Part shown: piece by piece, positions 37,107 to 46,999 of the stretch
Layout of the letters: every line of letters begins with the position of its first letter
Numbering within the stretch: position 1 is the first letter of the stretch
Origin: an uncultured Draconibacterium sp.
Lineage (GTDB): Bacteria > Bacteroidota > Bacteroidia > Bacteroidales > Prolixibacteraceae
Reading direction: 5' to 3'
Assembly: GCF_963677155.1 (NCBI RefSeq)
Contig: NZ_OY781884.1
Coordinates: 3,344,501-3,408,500 of the forward strand
DNA: 64,000 nt
Made by a program: the position numbers and the translations under genes
The notes under the pieces: generated by a model
The model's database searches: none
What the model saw: only the letters and a program-made list of their open reading frames with translations
Told to the model about the DNA's origin: nothing

Positions 37107-38162
37107 ATGAAACGTATAATAACATATAGTTTTCTGCTATTTATTCTGTTGTCGGGATGCGAAGATGTGTACAGACCCGACATAGATGTGGTAGATAATG
37201 TTTTGGTGGCCGATGCCCGGATTTCTGCCGATGAGGCTGTCAATTATGTTCACCTATACAAATCGGTAGCCTATTATGATAATGCAAGTTCGGGAGCCGT
37301 GGTTTCCAATGCTAATGTGCAGCTTATTGATAGTAATGGCAACGAGTACGAACTACTACATTCTGCTGGGGGGCAATATGCTTTAAACCTTTCACTGAAT
37401 CCTGATTTGCAGTATAAATTAAAAATAGAATATGAGGGCGAACAATATGAATCGACCTTTGAAAAAGTACCTCCAAAACCGTCGATTGATAGTATATATG
37501 GATATGAGGAGATTGAAGTAAGACATGAAAGCGGTGATAATGATGTTGATAATGTAGATCGATCAGAAGGTGTTCGTTTGTATGCTGATATAACTCCCGG
37601 TAACGAAAATCCTTATTGTCGTTTTACAAGCCGGTTTGTTTTACAATACAATTATGTTACAGAAACTCCCGGACCTTTTGGCATTCCAATACCCCACACC
37701 GTGTATGGATGGAAATCAACATATCCGCAGGGAACATTTAATATTGCAGCACCACCGGAATATTCGGCTACAAAACAAATTAAAAAGCACCCATTATACT
37801 TTTTAAAGAACAGCGTGAAAACCGGAGAAGATCATATTTTTTCGGGATGGATAGTTATCCTTTATCAGCATGCAATAACTGAAAGTGCCCATAGCTATTA
37901 TAATGATTTGAATAAGCAGCTTGACTCTGAAGGAAAAATATTTGATCCTTTGTATGTGCAGGCTCGCAGCAATATAAAATGTATCAGCAATACAGATCAG
38001 AAGATTTTGGGAAATTTTGAAATTTCGGTGAGTAACGAAACATGGTATTATTTACGATATATGTCTCCAACTACCGGGTTTGTTTTGCGGGAAATTGATG
38101 AACGTTATGATGTTCCTCTTTCTGGCGAACAGATTGATATTGTCCCTGATTTTTGGCAGTAG
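37107..38162 (+). CDS. DUF4249-family outer-membrane lipoprotein
   Basis: A 351-residue lipoprotein with lipobox FILLSGCED (Cys at residue 18). The early mature sequence VVDNVLVADARISADEAVNYVHL followed by a beta-sandwich-like SNANVQLIDSNGNEYEL is typical of DUF4249 proteins. These are encoded beside TonB receptors and presumably act as surface-exposed partners, by analogy with SusD-type lipoproteins. It is 95 bases after the receptor gene and before the MG2-type gene. No enzymatic motif is visible. The function is inferred from context only. Confidence 0.82.
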   Translation: MKRIITYSFLLFILLSGCEDVYRPDIDVVDNVLVADARISADEAVNYVHLYKSVAYYDNASSGAVVSNANVQLIDSNGNEYELLHSAGGQYALNLSLNPDLQYKLKIEYEGEQYESTFEKVPPKPSIDSIYGYEEIEVRHESGDNDVDNVDRSEGVRLYADITPGNENPYCRFTSRFVLQYNYVTETPGPFGIPIPHTVYGWKSTYPQGTFNIAAPPEYSATKQIKKHPLYFLKNSVKTGEDHIFSGWIVILYQHAITESAHSYYNDLNKQLDSEGKIFDPLYVQARSNIKCISNTDQKILGNFEISVSNETWYYLRYMSPTTGFVLREIDERYDVPLSGEQIDIVPDFWQ

Positions 38163-38179
38163 CCATAATTAAAGAACGA

Positions 38180-39829
38180 ATGAACAAAGTATTAAAAATA
38201 TTACTTTTTATTGTGTTTGTGCTGTCTGGTGCAAATGCCATGGCACAGAACACTGTAGAACATGAACTTGTATTATTTACCGATCGCGATTTTTGCATTT
38301 CTGGAGATACTTTATGGATAAAAGTATATGTGCCAAAAGAGTTACAGCAATATGGTAATATTGTCCATTTGCAGTTGGAATCGCAAACCGGAAATTTAAT
38401 CGCATCGCGTGCCGTAAAATGCAACAATACACACGCCGAAGGGTTTATTTCTGTTCCCGATTCCTTACAAACCGGTTTATATTTTGTGCATGCTTTTTTT
38501 AATGCGCAACGCAACAATGGTTTTTTGAAAAGTATTGGTAGGTCGGTATATGTTTATAATCGTTTTGAGGAAGAAATAGTCCAGTTGCCGGTAATAAAAA
38601 CGAATGATGCCGTTGTTATGCAGGAAAGTGTCGGTAGCGCAATCGCCATAAATCTTGAGGACAAGAATTACCGCCGGCGCGATAAAGTTACAGGGGTTAT
38701 TAATACCGGCGACAACGAGGTTGTATACATGGTGGCAAGTGCGCGGATAATCGAGCCTTTTTCGCATAAGAACTCCGGGTTTTTGAACTTTGATATGAAA
38801 GATAGGAGCCCAGGTATTCCGGCATTTCCGGAAAAAGACGGGGTGTTAATCAGCGGTCGCCTTAGCAACAAAGAAACAGGTGATGCCGCCAATGAACTGG
38901 TATTGCTGTCAGTTGTCGGAAATGAAACGTATTTTGATTATTATTGTCCCGATTCAACGGGGATGTTTCATTTCTTTCTGGGAAATGCTGTGGGGAGTGC
39001 CAATCTCATACTACAACCACTTGCTGTTAGCGATAAATTGTTCGATATTGAGATGACACCGAATTTTATGTCAGCCGTACAACAATTAAAATTCGACTCT
39101 GCTTTTGTAAACCCAAAACAAAGCGAAATTATTGAAAACAGCATAAAAGGGACATTCTTTAATAAGCTTTTTAGGGGTGTTTCTCTTCGTAAGGATGATG
39201 TTTTTGAAATGCCAAATCCTTATGGAATGCCATTTTATGGCAGGCCCGATAATCATATTGTCCCTGATATATTTATCGATTTGCCCAATTTTAAAGAAAT
39301 TTCTCGCGAATTACTTATGGGGCTTCAATACCGCGACAGAAGTGATGAGGTAACATTCAGGGTGTTAAACTACGGTCAGGAACGGTTTTTCGATGAAGAA
39401 CCTTTGCGGCTTATCAATGGAATTCCTGTGTTTAAAAATTCATTCTTTCAGGATTTAAAATCTACGGATATTGCCTTCATTGATTTGGTAAAAAGTGAGC
39501 GTATTTTTGGAGATTTGCGTTTCAAGGGTGTACTAGCCGTGTCGTTAAAAGATAAAACAAATAGTTGGCTGGCGCAACAACCCAATATTCTTCAGCTAAA
39601 AGTACCGTGTATCGAATTCCCGAAAGAATCAAATTATCGCCAGAATACTAAAGGAAGAATAGAGCCCGATACCCGTTGGCAGTTTTTTAACGAGGTGGTT
39701 GAGCCCAATGAAGAATGGGCATTTGCTTTTCAGCTTTCAGATATAAAAGGCGACTTGGAGATAAAAGTTGAGGCGATAACAAAATCGGGAAAACTCTACA
39801 GAACGTCAAAAATAATATCGGTACAATGA
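38180..39829 (+). CDS. Secreted MG2/macroglobulin-like envelope protein
   Basis: About 549 residues with a signal peptide (KILLFIVFVLSGANAMAQ). The early domain has LVLFTDRDFCISGDTLWIKV and a following FISVPDSLQTGLYFVHAFF, the MG2-like fold found in many Bacteroidota periplasmic or surface proteins related to alpha-2-macroglobulin. No thioester motif or bait region is evident. The rest is beta-rich without a known domain. The frame opens at 38153 inside the previous gene, but ATG 38180 gives a clean signal peptide. Its last codon overlaps the next start (ATGA). It probably partners the upstream receptor and lipoprotein. Confidence 0.75.
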   Translation: MNKVLKILLFIVFVLSGANAMAQNTVEHELVLFTDRDFCISGDTLWIKVYVPKELQQYGNIVHLQLESQTGNLIASRAVKCNNTHAEGFISVPDSLQTGLYFVHAFFNAQRNNGFLKSIGRSVYVYNRFEEEIVQLPVIKTNDAVVMQESVGSAIAINLEDKNYRRRDKVTGVINTGDNEVVYMVASARIIEPFSHKNSGFLNFDMKDRSPGIPAFPEKDGVLISGRLSNKETGDAANELVLLSVVGNETYFDYYCPDSTGMFHFFLGNAVGSANLILQPLAVSDKLFDIEMTPNFMSAVQQLKFDSAFVNPKQSEIIENSIKGTFFNKLFRGVSLRKDDVFEMPNPYGMPFYGRPDNHIVPDIFIDLPNFKEISRELLMGLQYRDRSDEVTFRVLNYGQERFFDEEPLRLINGIPVFKNSFFQDLKSTDIAFIDLVKSERIFGDLRFKGVLAVSLKDKTNSWLAQQPNILQLKVPCIEFPKESNYRQNTKGRIEPDTRWQFFNEVVEPNEEWAFAFQLSDIKGDLEIKVEAITKSGKLYRTSKIISVQ

Positions 39830-40551
39830 GTAGCTTTATAAAATATACAGGAGTGGTTTTGGGAGTACTGTTAGCTTTTATTGTGGAGGCTCAGGACGTG
39901 GGGATTTACACTTATAGTTTGAATAGTGAATCCAATAAGCTTCAGGGTAAAATGCTTGGTAAAGTTCTTATGTTTAACGCTGAGGTTAATTCCTATTTTT
40001 TGTATCCTAATGATTGGGTTTCGGGCTCGGTAAAATTTGTAAACGGCAATATATTCGAGAACCTGCAACTACGCTACCAGGCGTATGACGATGAACTGAT
40101 TTCGTATAACGATAACGGACGTTTTTTATACCAGGTTGAGAAAGAGTTGGTCGAGCGTTTTTCATTTCAGGACGGAAATAAAACACATAAGTTTGTGCGC
40201 CTCACGAAAAACAACAATCAAGAACCCAATATGTATTTGGAAGAGTTGTACAATGGAGCTGTTAATTTGATGGTTGACTGGTATATTTACGAACAATCGG
40301 TTAGTCCTTATAACGATAGATACGGGATAAGGCGAGCCGTTGAATACCAGTTACGCAAAGATTATTATTTATATACCGAACAGGATGGTTTAACTAAAAT
40401 TCGACTTAATCGGGCGGCTTTATTCTCCCGGTTTCCTAAAAATAAAAAACAAATACGAAAACTCCTGCGTCAAAATAAATTGCGCATAGACAGTGAATTC
40501 TCGATGATTAATGCCCTTCAGTTGTTGGTCGAAAACAATCTTGCTCAATAA
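39826..40551 (+). CDS. Secreted protein of unknown function in the receptor operon
   Basis: A 241-residue protein with a short signal peptide (GVVLGVLLAFIVEAQ). The mature part contains NSYFLYPNDWVSGSVKFVNG, repeated aromatic-rich strands and a basic C-terminal segment, FPKNKKQIRKLLRQNKL. The latter resembles tails seen in other unnamed Bacteroidota periplasmic proteins. It starts within the stop of the MG2-type gene (ATGA), so the two are translationally coupled and probably function together. I do not recognise a named family. Confidence 0.7.
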   Translation: MSSFIKYTGVVLGVLLAFIVEAQDVGIYTYSLNSESNKLQGKMLGKVLMFNAEVNSYFLYPNDWVSGSVKFVNGNIFENLQLRYQAYDDELISYNDNGRFLYQVEKELVERFSFQDGNKTHKFVRLTKNNNQEPNMYLEELYNGAVNLMVDWYIYEQSVSPYNDRYGIRRAVEYQLRKDYYLYTEQDGLTKIRLNRAALFSRFPKNKKQIRKLLRQNKLRIDSEFSMINALQLLVENNLAQ

Positions 40552-40615
40552 GGAAATATAGTTTTACGCAACCAAAACACAACATATAGCATCTTCATAA
40601 AAACAAAAAGTCACT

Positions 40616-41386
40616 ATGAAGAAACTAATTATGTTGCTGTGCATTTCGGTTTTGTCGCTTTCCGTTTTTGCGCAATCCGAAAAAGGTCATGTTTACCTTA
40701 AAAACGGTTCCATTATCAAAGGAAAATACACGTATACAAACAACGGAAAAGAATTAAAAATAGAGTCGGCCGGAAATATCTGGATTTTCGATGCCGATGA
40801 TGTGGATCACATTGCCTCAAAGCGTGCCGTAAAAACAATGTTCGATGAAGAAGCGGTAACTGATGAAAAATGGTTTTTTAGGACAGAGCTGGGGGTTTTA
40901 GCCGGCAATTCAGATAACAGCCAGTCGGCGCCTTTTTCTTTTACCGGTTCAGTAAATTATCAGGCAGATCCAAATTTGTCGGTAGGCCTGGGGTTGGGTG
41001 TTGAATTTCTGAAGGAATCGTACATGCCCGTTTATGCCAATTTCGAATACCGATTAAAAGAGCAGTTAACCAGTCCCTATGTGTTTTTAAAGGCCGGTTA
41101 CCAGATTCCTATCGAAGACTCTAATGCAATTTATTATGATGTGTATCCCGTTTGGAGCAGTTTTGCTCCATGGCCGGATGATATGGAACAAAACGGTTTC
41201 GATTGTAAAGGGGGAGTGCTCATTAATCCGGGAGTTGGTTTTCAGCAAATGCTTTCCAATAATTTAGGAATAAACTTTGCCGTAGGCTACCAGTTTCACC
41301 GCCTGAGTTATGATGGCGATAACGACTACTCGCTCGACATTGATTACAACCGTGTAACCCTTAAAATCGGTATTATTTTCAACTAA
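40616..41386 (+). CDS. Outer-membrane beta-barrel protein
   Basis: A 256-residue protein with a signal peptide (MKKLIMLLCISVLSLSVFAQ). A short N-terminal domain (GHVYLKNGSIIKGKYTYT) precedes alternating amphipathic strands of an eight-stranded barrel-like region (LSVGLGLGVEFLKESYMPVY, YVFLKAGYQIPIE, LGINFAVGYQFHRLSY) that ends in an aromatic-Asn pair (GIIFN). That ending is close to an outer-membrane sorting signature. It lies 64 bases after the previous gene and 12 bases before the LVIVD-type lipoprotein. The exact role is unknown. Confidence 0.78.
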   Translation: MKKLIMLLCISVLSLSVFAQSEKGHVYLKNGSIIKGKYTYTNNGKELKIESAGNIWIFDADDVDHIASKRAVKTMFDEEAVTDEKWFFRTELGVLAGNSDNSQSAPFSFTGSVNYQADPNLSVGLGLGVEFLKESYMPVYANFEYRLKEQLTSPYVFLKAGYQIPIEDSNAIYYDVYPVWSSFAPWPDDMEQNGFDCKGGVLINPGVGFQQMLSNNLGINFAVGYQFHRLSYDGDNDYSLDIDYNRVTLKIGIIFN

Positions 41387-41398
41387 AAAACACAGAAA

Positions 41399-42682
41399 AT
41401 GAAGACAATCAAAAATATATATCTGCTACTGTTTATTGCACTCGCTTTTTCAGCGTGTATGGATGAATATACTGAGGAGTTTCCGGCCAATTCACCTGTT
41501 TATCTGTCGTATGAAAATCTGCGTTCCGCTGTCAAATCTGTCGACTCGCGTGAGCTTGTAAATCCGGGTAAAATCTATTTTAAAGATGGCTACCTGTTTA
41601 TTGTTGAGCAATTTGAAGGCGTTCATATTATCGATAATCAAAATCCGGCCGATCCGCAAAATATAGGTTTTATTGAAATTCCAGGAAATGTTGATATCGC
41701 CATAAAAGAGGATATTCTTTATGCCGACAGTTATATCGACCTGGTGGCTATCGATATCAGCGATATAAACAACCCTACCGAAGTTGACCGTGTTGAAGAC
41801 GTGTTGCCATACACTTTACCACCTGCCGATGACGATTATCGCTTTGCAGAAATAGAAGAAGAGAAGGGAGTGGTTACTGGATGGGAAATAAAAAAAGTAC
41901 GTCAGAAAATGGAATATCACTATTACCCGGTATATCATTGGGGCTACAATGAATATGATATGCTTTATGGTGCGTCGGGTTTTAGTAACGGAGGCGGACA
42001 AACCGGTACATTTGGTGTTGGAGGCTCGATGGCTCGCTTTGGGCTGTACGACGATTATTTATACGCTGTTGATGAGGCGAACCTTCATGTTTTCGATGTA
42101 AAAGCACCGGAAAGTCCGTCGGAAATCGGGCAGCAAAATGTCGGTTGGAATGTAGAAACGATGTTTATTTACGACAATCATATGTTTTTGGGAACACAAT
42201 CGGGCATGCGCATTTTTAATATCGAAGTGCCAACTTACCCGGTTTATGTGAGTGATTTTTGGCATGTTACAAGCTGCGATCCCGTAGTAATTGCGGATGG
42301 TTATGCTTATGTAACTTTGCGTGGCGGAACTACCTGTGGAAGCACGGTTAACCGATTGGATGTGCTTCGGTTGGCCGATGATTATGTTGATAACGACTTA
42401 ATTGCATCTTATCCGTTGGAAGGGCCTTATGGGCTGGGAATCGATGGTGATGTACTTTTTGTTTGCGATGGCGACGCCGGGCTTAAAGTTTACGATGCTG
42501 AAGATAAAACAGCCATCGACGATCATATGATTTCGCATTTTGCCGACATTAACACTTTCGATGTAATTCCTCTGGGAGGTTATCTGTTTATGATTGGCGA
42601 AGATGGATTTTACCAGTACGATTATTCTGATTTGCAAAATATTACCCAGGTAAGTCACATCTCTGTTAATCGCGAAGATTAA
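41399..42682 (+). CDS. LVIVD-type beta-propeller lipoprotein
   Basis: A 427-residue lipoprotein with lipobox LAFSACMDE (Cys at residue 20). The mature part has repeats of about 40 residues of the LVIVD/propeller kind, for example GVHIIDNQNPADPQNIGFIE, LHVFDVKAPESPSEIGQ, MRIFNIEVPTYPVYVSDF and LKVYDAEDKT. Each has a strand, a short turn and an Asp-Pro-like connector, suggesting a propeller fold. It is the last gene of the operon, followed by a terminator, and probably binds a ligand or partner at the outer membrane. No catalytic residues are seen. Confidence 0.85.
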   Translation: MKTIKNIYLLLFIALAFSACMDEYTEEFPANSPVYLSYENLRSAVKSVDSRELVNPGKIYFKDGYLFIVEQFEGVHIIDNQNPADPQNIGFIEIPGNVDIAIKEDILYADSYIDLVAIDISDINNPTEVDRVEDVLPYTLPPADDDYRFAEIEEEKGVVTGWEIKKVRQKMEYHYYPVYHWGYNEYDMLYGASGFSNGGGQTGTFGVGGSMARFGLYDDYLYAVDEANLHVFDVKAPESPSEIGQQNVGWNVETMFIYDNHMFLGTQSGMRIFNIEVPTYPVYVSDFWHVTSCDPVVIADGYAYVTLRGGTTCGSTVNRLDVLRLADDYVDNDLIASYPLEGPYGLGIDGDVLFVCDGDAGLKVYDAEDKTAIDDHMISHFADINTFDVIPLGGYLFMIGEDGFYQYDYSDLQNITQVSHISVNRED

Positions 42683-42724
42683 CGGGAGAAGACACTTTGG
42701 GCCTCCAACTCCTTAAAGATATAT

Positions 42725-42755
42725 AAAGGTTCGGCAAACTGTCGGGCCTTTTTAT
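42725..42755 (+). terminator. Terminator of the TonB-receptor operon
   Basis: AAAGGTTCGGCA and TGTCGGGCCTTT pair over twelve positions with several G-U pairs, a three-base loop and a T-rich tail. It lies 43 bases after the LVIVD-type gene. Confidence 0.7.
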
Positions 42756-42932
42756 TGTTATACCGTTTGAAAGATAATTTGACGTTAATAAATTACTAGA
42801 AGCTATTTGAAACTCAATTAACAACAACGTAAATTTATTGGTGTTTTTCAAATACAAATCGGTAATATTCAATCAGTAATCAAGGCAAAATTGTACTTTT
42901 GCTGTTTGAGTAACTAAAGGAAGAGTAGACGA

Positions 42933-43847
42933 ATGAAGAAGAAAATTTGGAGGAGATTTATAGCACCGTTTTTGGTGGTGATGAACATTGCAGTGGTAGT
43001 GGTTATTCTCGTATCAGCGCAATCGGGGACTACCGAAGTAGTGGTGAATAATGCGGTAAAATACGAGCCTGTTGAGTTACCCGAATCGGTTAGTTTTGCC
43101 GGAGAGAAAATGCCGCTCGATCGCTTTTATGTGAAAGAAGCACTTGATCGCGAACTGCTTTCCAACGCCTATTTTCATTCTCAAACCATTCGTTACATAA
43201 AATTGGTACCTCGTTATTTTCCTATTATCGAGCCTATTCTTAAACAACATGGTATTCCTGATGATTTTAAATATCTGGCAGTAGCCGAAAGCGGTTTAAA
43301 TCCGCGGGCTATTTCGCCTGCAAGGGCAGTTGGTTTCTGGCAGTTGATGGAAGGAACAGCAAAGGATTATGGTTTGGAAATAAACAGCGAAGTTGACGAG
43401 CGTTACCACATCGAAAAAGCAACCCATGTAGCCTGCGAATATATAAAAAAAGCCTACGAAAAATTTGGAAGCTGGACCATGGTTGCGGCTGCATACAACA
43501 GGGGAATGACAGGTGTAAATCGTCAGATTGTAAGGCAAAAAGAGGATGATTATTACGATTTGCTGATTACTACAGAAACAGCTCGTTACGTTTACCGCAT
43601 TGTTGCCTTGAAATTGATTCTCGAAAATCCGGAGAAGTATAAGTTTTATATTCCCGAAGAGGATAAATATCCGATAATTCCTACCAAAAAAGTGGAGATT
43701 AAAGGCTCGATACCCAATTTTGCCGACTACGCACAGAAACACGGATTGAGTTATAAAGTGTTTAAGGATTTTAATCCGTGGCTGCGTGAGAATGAACTCA
43801 CTTATTCCGGTAGGAAAAGATATTGGGTAGAGATTCCTGAATTATAA
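42933..43847 (+). CDS. Lytic murein transglycosylase, SLT domain
   Basis: A 304-residue peptidoglycan-cleaving enzyme with one N-terminal hydrophobic signal or anchor (IAVVVVILVSAQ). The SLT domain (about 90-220) holds the catalytic Glu near residue 119 in LAVAESGLNPRAISPARAVG, then FWQLMEGTAKDYGL and MVAAAYNRGMTGVN, as in the MltD group. The C-terminal 60 residues are LysM-like (FADYAQKHGLSYKVFKDFNPW). It should cut glycan strands in the periplasm. It is separated by 80 bases from uvrA, and they are not obviously related in function. Confidence 0.9.
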   Translation: MKKKIWRRFIAPFLVVMNIAVVVVILVSAQSGTTEVVVNNAVKYEPVELPESVSFAGEKMPLDRFYVKEALDRELLSNAYFHSQTIRYIKLVPRYFPIIEPILKQHGIPDDFKYLAVAESGLNPRAISPARAVGFWQLMEGTAKDYGLEINSEVDERYHIEKATHVACEYIKKAYEKFGSWTMVAAAYNRGMTGVNRQIVRQKEDDYYDLLITTETARYVYRIVALKLILENPEKYKFYIPEEDKYPIIPTKKVEIKGSIPNFADYAQKHGLSYKVFKDFNPWLRENELTYSGRKRYWVEIPEL

Positions 43848-43927
43848 AAGCAGCTTATTAAAGTTACATCGGCCCAAACTTGTATTGATTGTGATGCTAA
43901 ACTGTTAGCAGTACGAAATTGCTTAAA

Positions 43928-46801
43928 ATGACAAAAAAGAAAGAAGAAACAAATACCGAAGTGCAACTGGCTGAACTTGAATCGGAGGAAAAAATCATTG
44001 TTCAGGGAGCCCGCGTGCACAACCTTCGAAATATTGATGTTGATATTCCACGAAATAAACTCACCGTTATAACCGGGTTAAGTGGAAGTGGAAAATCATC
44101 GCTGGCATTCGATACCATTTATGCCGAGGGGCAACGTCGTTACATCGAAACATTTTCGGCTTATGCGCGCTCGTTTCTCGGAAACATGGAACGCCCTGAT
44201 GTGGATAAAATTACCGGTTTGAGTCCTGTAATTTCCATCGAACAAAAAGTAACTACCCGAAATCCCCGTTCAACGGTTGGAACGGTAACTGAGATTTATG
44301 ACTTTTTACGTTTGTTGTATGCCCGTGCCGGCGAGGCATTCTCGTACAACACCGGCGAAAAAATGGTGAAATACACTGAAGAAAAGATCATTAACCTGAT
44401 TAAAAGTGATTTTGCCGGAAAACGTATCAACATTCTTGCACCTGTTGTAAAAGGCCGTAAAGGGCATTACCGCGAATTGTTTGAACAAATTCGCCGAAAA
44501 GGATTCCTGACAGCACGTATAGATGGTGAATTGACGGAACTGATGCACAACCATAAAGTTGATCGTTACAAAAATCACTTTATCGAAATTCTGATTGATA
44601 AGCTGGTGGTTGATGAAGCCAGCACAAAACGCTTGAAAGACAGTGTGCAGACTGCCATGAAACATGGGCACGGAATTCTGATGATTCTCGATCATGATAC
44701 CAACGAAGCCAAATATTACAGCCGTTTATTGATGTGTCCGACTACTGGAATTTCGTACAACGAACCGGCACCGCATAATTTCTCTTTTAACTCGCCACAG
44801 GGCGCTTGTCCAAAGTGTAACGGGCTTGGTCGAGTTACCGAAATCGACCTCGACAAGATAATGCCTGAGAAGAATAAAAGTATTCACAAAGGCGGAATAG
44901 CACCGCTTGGCCCTTACAAAAACACACTTATTTTCTGGCAGATTGAGGCCTTGGGAGAGAAACATGGTTTCACGTTAAAAACACCGGTAAAAGATATTCC
45001 TGAAGAAGGACTGAATGAGGTGTTGTTTGGTACCAACGATCGCATTCAGCTAAAAAATACACCGCTTGGTAACAGCATGAATTACATGATGAGTTACGAT
45101 GGCGTGATAAAATACATCGACAATCAGCGCGAAGAAAGTACATCGAAAACAGCACAAAAATGGGCCAACCAGTTTGTGAAAACCATTGAGTGCCCCGAGT
45201 GTAAAGGCATGCGATTGAAAAATGAATCGCTGCATTTTAAAATCGATGGGAAAAATATTTCGGAACTGGCAAAGCTTGATCTTGATGAATTGGGCGAATG
45301 GCTCAATGGCTTGGAAGACCGTATTTCAGAACGTCAGTTAAAAATTGGAGCAGAGGTGATCAAAGAAATCCGCGACCGCCTTGGTTTTATGCTGGGCGTA
45401 GGATTAAATTACCTGGCTCTCGACCGCACGGCACAAAGCCTTTCGGGTGGCGAATCGCAACGTATTCGCTTGGCCACACAAATTGGCTCGCAGCTTGTAA
45501 ATGTGCTTTATATTCTGGATGAACCAAGTATCGGGCTGCACCACCGCGATAATCTGAAACTAATTCAGGCACTGGAACAATTGCGCGACTCGGGTAACTC
45601 GGTAATTGTGGTGGAACACGACCGCGATACGATGTTACATGCCGATCACCTGATTGACATGGGGCCACATGCCGGTCGCCATGGTGGCGAAGTCGTGGCA
45701 GCGGGGACACCGCAGGAAGTGCTGAAATCGAATTCGCTAACGGCTGATTACCTTAACGAAAGAAAGAAAATTGAAGTGCCTGCTGTGCGCAGAAACGGTA
45801 AGTCAGATATTTTTAAAATCACCGGTTGTTCGGGCAATAACCTGAATAATGTAACGGTTGAAATTCCACTGGGGAAATTTATCTGTGTTACCGGTGTTTC
45901 CGGCTCTGGAAAATCAACACTGATAAACGAGACGCTGCAACCCATTTTAAGCCAGCATTTTTATAAATCGCTGAAAGATCCGCTGCCTTACAAAAAGGTG
46001 GAAGGCCTGGAATTGATAGATAAAGTTATTCGTGTCGACCAGTCGCCGATTGGCCGCACGCCACGCTCGAATCCGGTTACATATACCAATGTTTTTGGCG
46101 ACATTAGAAGTTTGTTTGCACAGTTGCCTGAAGCCAAAATACGTGGTTATAAACCTGGTCGCTTTTCATTCAATGTAAAAGGCGGACGCTGCGAAGAATG
46201 TCAGGGTGGGGGATTAAAACTTATTGAAATGAATTTCCTGCCCGATGTGTATGTGCACTGCGATAAGTGCAACGGCAAACGCTACAACCGCGAAACGCTT
46301 GAAGTGCGCTACAAGGGAAAATCCATCAGCGATGTGCTGAATATGACCATCAATCAGGGGGTGGAATTTTTCGAACATATTCCATCTATTGCCAATAAAC
46401 TAAGTACTTTGCAGGATGTTGGTTTGGGCTACATCACACTGGGTCAATCGTCAACTACACTTTCAGGAGGTGAATCGCAACGGGTAAAACTGGCTGCCGA
46501 ACTGGCAAAACGCGACACCGGAAAAACCATTTATATTTTGGATGAACCTACAACAGGTCTGCATTTTGAGGATGTGCGTGTGCTGCTTGAGGTGCTGAAT
46601 AAGTTGGTGGAAAAAGGAAATACCGTAATTGTTATCGAGCACAACATGGATGTTATAAAAGTTGCCGATCACATTATCGATATTGGCCCGGAAGGCGGAA
46701 AACATGGTGGTAAAGTTCTGTGCACCGGAACACCTGAAGAGGTATGCAAAAACAAAAAATCACACACCGCTAAATACCTGAAACAAGAGTTGGGATTGTA
46801 A
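43928..46801 (+). CDS. uvrA: Excinuclease ABC subunit A
   Basis: The damage-recognition ATPase of nucleotide excision repair, about 957 residues and full length. It has two ATPase modules. The first has Walker [15 protein letters not shown] and signature [16 protein letters not shown]; the second has [31 protein letters not shown] and Walker [12 protein letters not shown]. The zinc-binding cysteines CPKCNGLG and CEECQGGG with CDKCNGKRY are present. The frame begins with a TTG at 43919, but ATG 43928 is preferred. It works with UvrB and UvrC encoded elsewhere. Confidence 0.98.
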   Translation: MTKKKEETNTEVQLAELESEEKIIVQGARVHNLRNIDVDIPRNKLTVITGLSGSGKSSLAFDTIYAEGQRRYIETFSAYARSFLGNMERPDVDKITGLSPVISIEQKVTTRNPRSTVGTVTEIYDFLRLLYARAGEAFSYNTGEKMVKYTEEKIINLIKSDFAGKRINILAPVVKGRKGHYRELFEQIRRKGFLTARIDGELTELMHNHKVDRYKNHFIEILIDKLVVDEASTKRLKDSVQTAMKHGHGILMILDHDTNEAKYYSRLLMCPTTGISYNEPAPHNFSFNSPQGACPKCNGLGRVTEIDLDKIMPEKNKSIHKGGIAPLGPYKNTLIFWQIEALGEKHGFTLKTPVKDIPEEGLNEVLFGTNDRIQLKNTPLGNSMNYMMSYDGVIKYIDNQREESTSKTAQKWANQFVKTIECPECKGMRLKNESLHFKIDGKNISELAKLDLDELGEWLNGLEDRISERQLKIGAEVIKEIRDRLGFMLGVGLNYLALDRTAQSLSGGESQRIRLATQIGSQLVNVLYILDEPSIGLHHRDNLKLIQALEQLRDSGNSVIVVEHDRDTMLHADHLIDMGPHAGRHGGEVVAAGTPQEVLKSNSLTADYLNERKKIEVPAVRRNGKSDIFKITGCSGNNLNNVTVEIPLGKFICVTGVSGSGKSTLINETLQPILSQHFYKSLKDPLPYKKVEGLELIDKVIRVDQSPIGRTPRSNPVTYTNVFGDIRSLFAQLPEAKIRGYKPGRFSFNVKGGRCEECQGGGLKLIEMNFLPDVYVHCDKCNGKRYNRETLEVRYKGKSISDVLNMTINQGVEFFEHIPSIANKLSTLQDVGLGYITLGQSSTTLSGGESQRVKLAAELAKRDTGKTIYILDEPTTGLHFEDVRVLLEVLNKLVEKGNTVIVIEHNMDVIKVADHIIDIGPEGGKHGGKVLCTGTPEEVCKNKKSHTAKYLKQELGL

Positions 46802-46866
46802 AATCTGCTCTGATTTTACCACAAAGAACACCAGGTCAGAATGTATCGGGAATTGACTCGAAAAGA

Positions 46867-46897
46867 TTTCTTCGTGTCTTTGTGACTTCGTGTTTTT
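46867..46897 (+). repeat. Short CTTCGTG-type degenerate repeat
   Basis: The stretch reads CTTCGTG, then TCTTTGTG, then CTTCGTG, three near-copies in a row, in the spacer after uvrA. Sequences of this kind (reverse CACGAAG/CACAAAG) recur between genes in many bacteria and give rise to spurious Lys/Arg/His-rich ORFs. No gene is supported here. Confidence 0.5.
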
Positions 46898-46999
46898 ATT
46901 TTGAATTCCATTCATTCGCAAAGGATTGTTATCTGCGAAAAACTTTGGTTTCAACCGTAATTGCTCATCGCATTTTTATACATTTACCCGTAGAAACAG

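Noticed and set aside
46760..46954. A 64-codon minus-strand ORF behind uvrA
   Set aside because: It arises from the CTTCGTG-type repeat, which gives spurious basic ORFs in many genomes.
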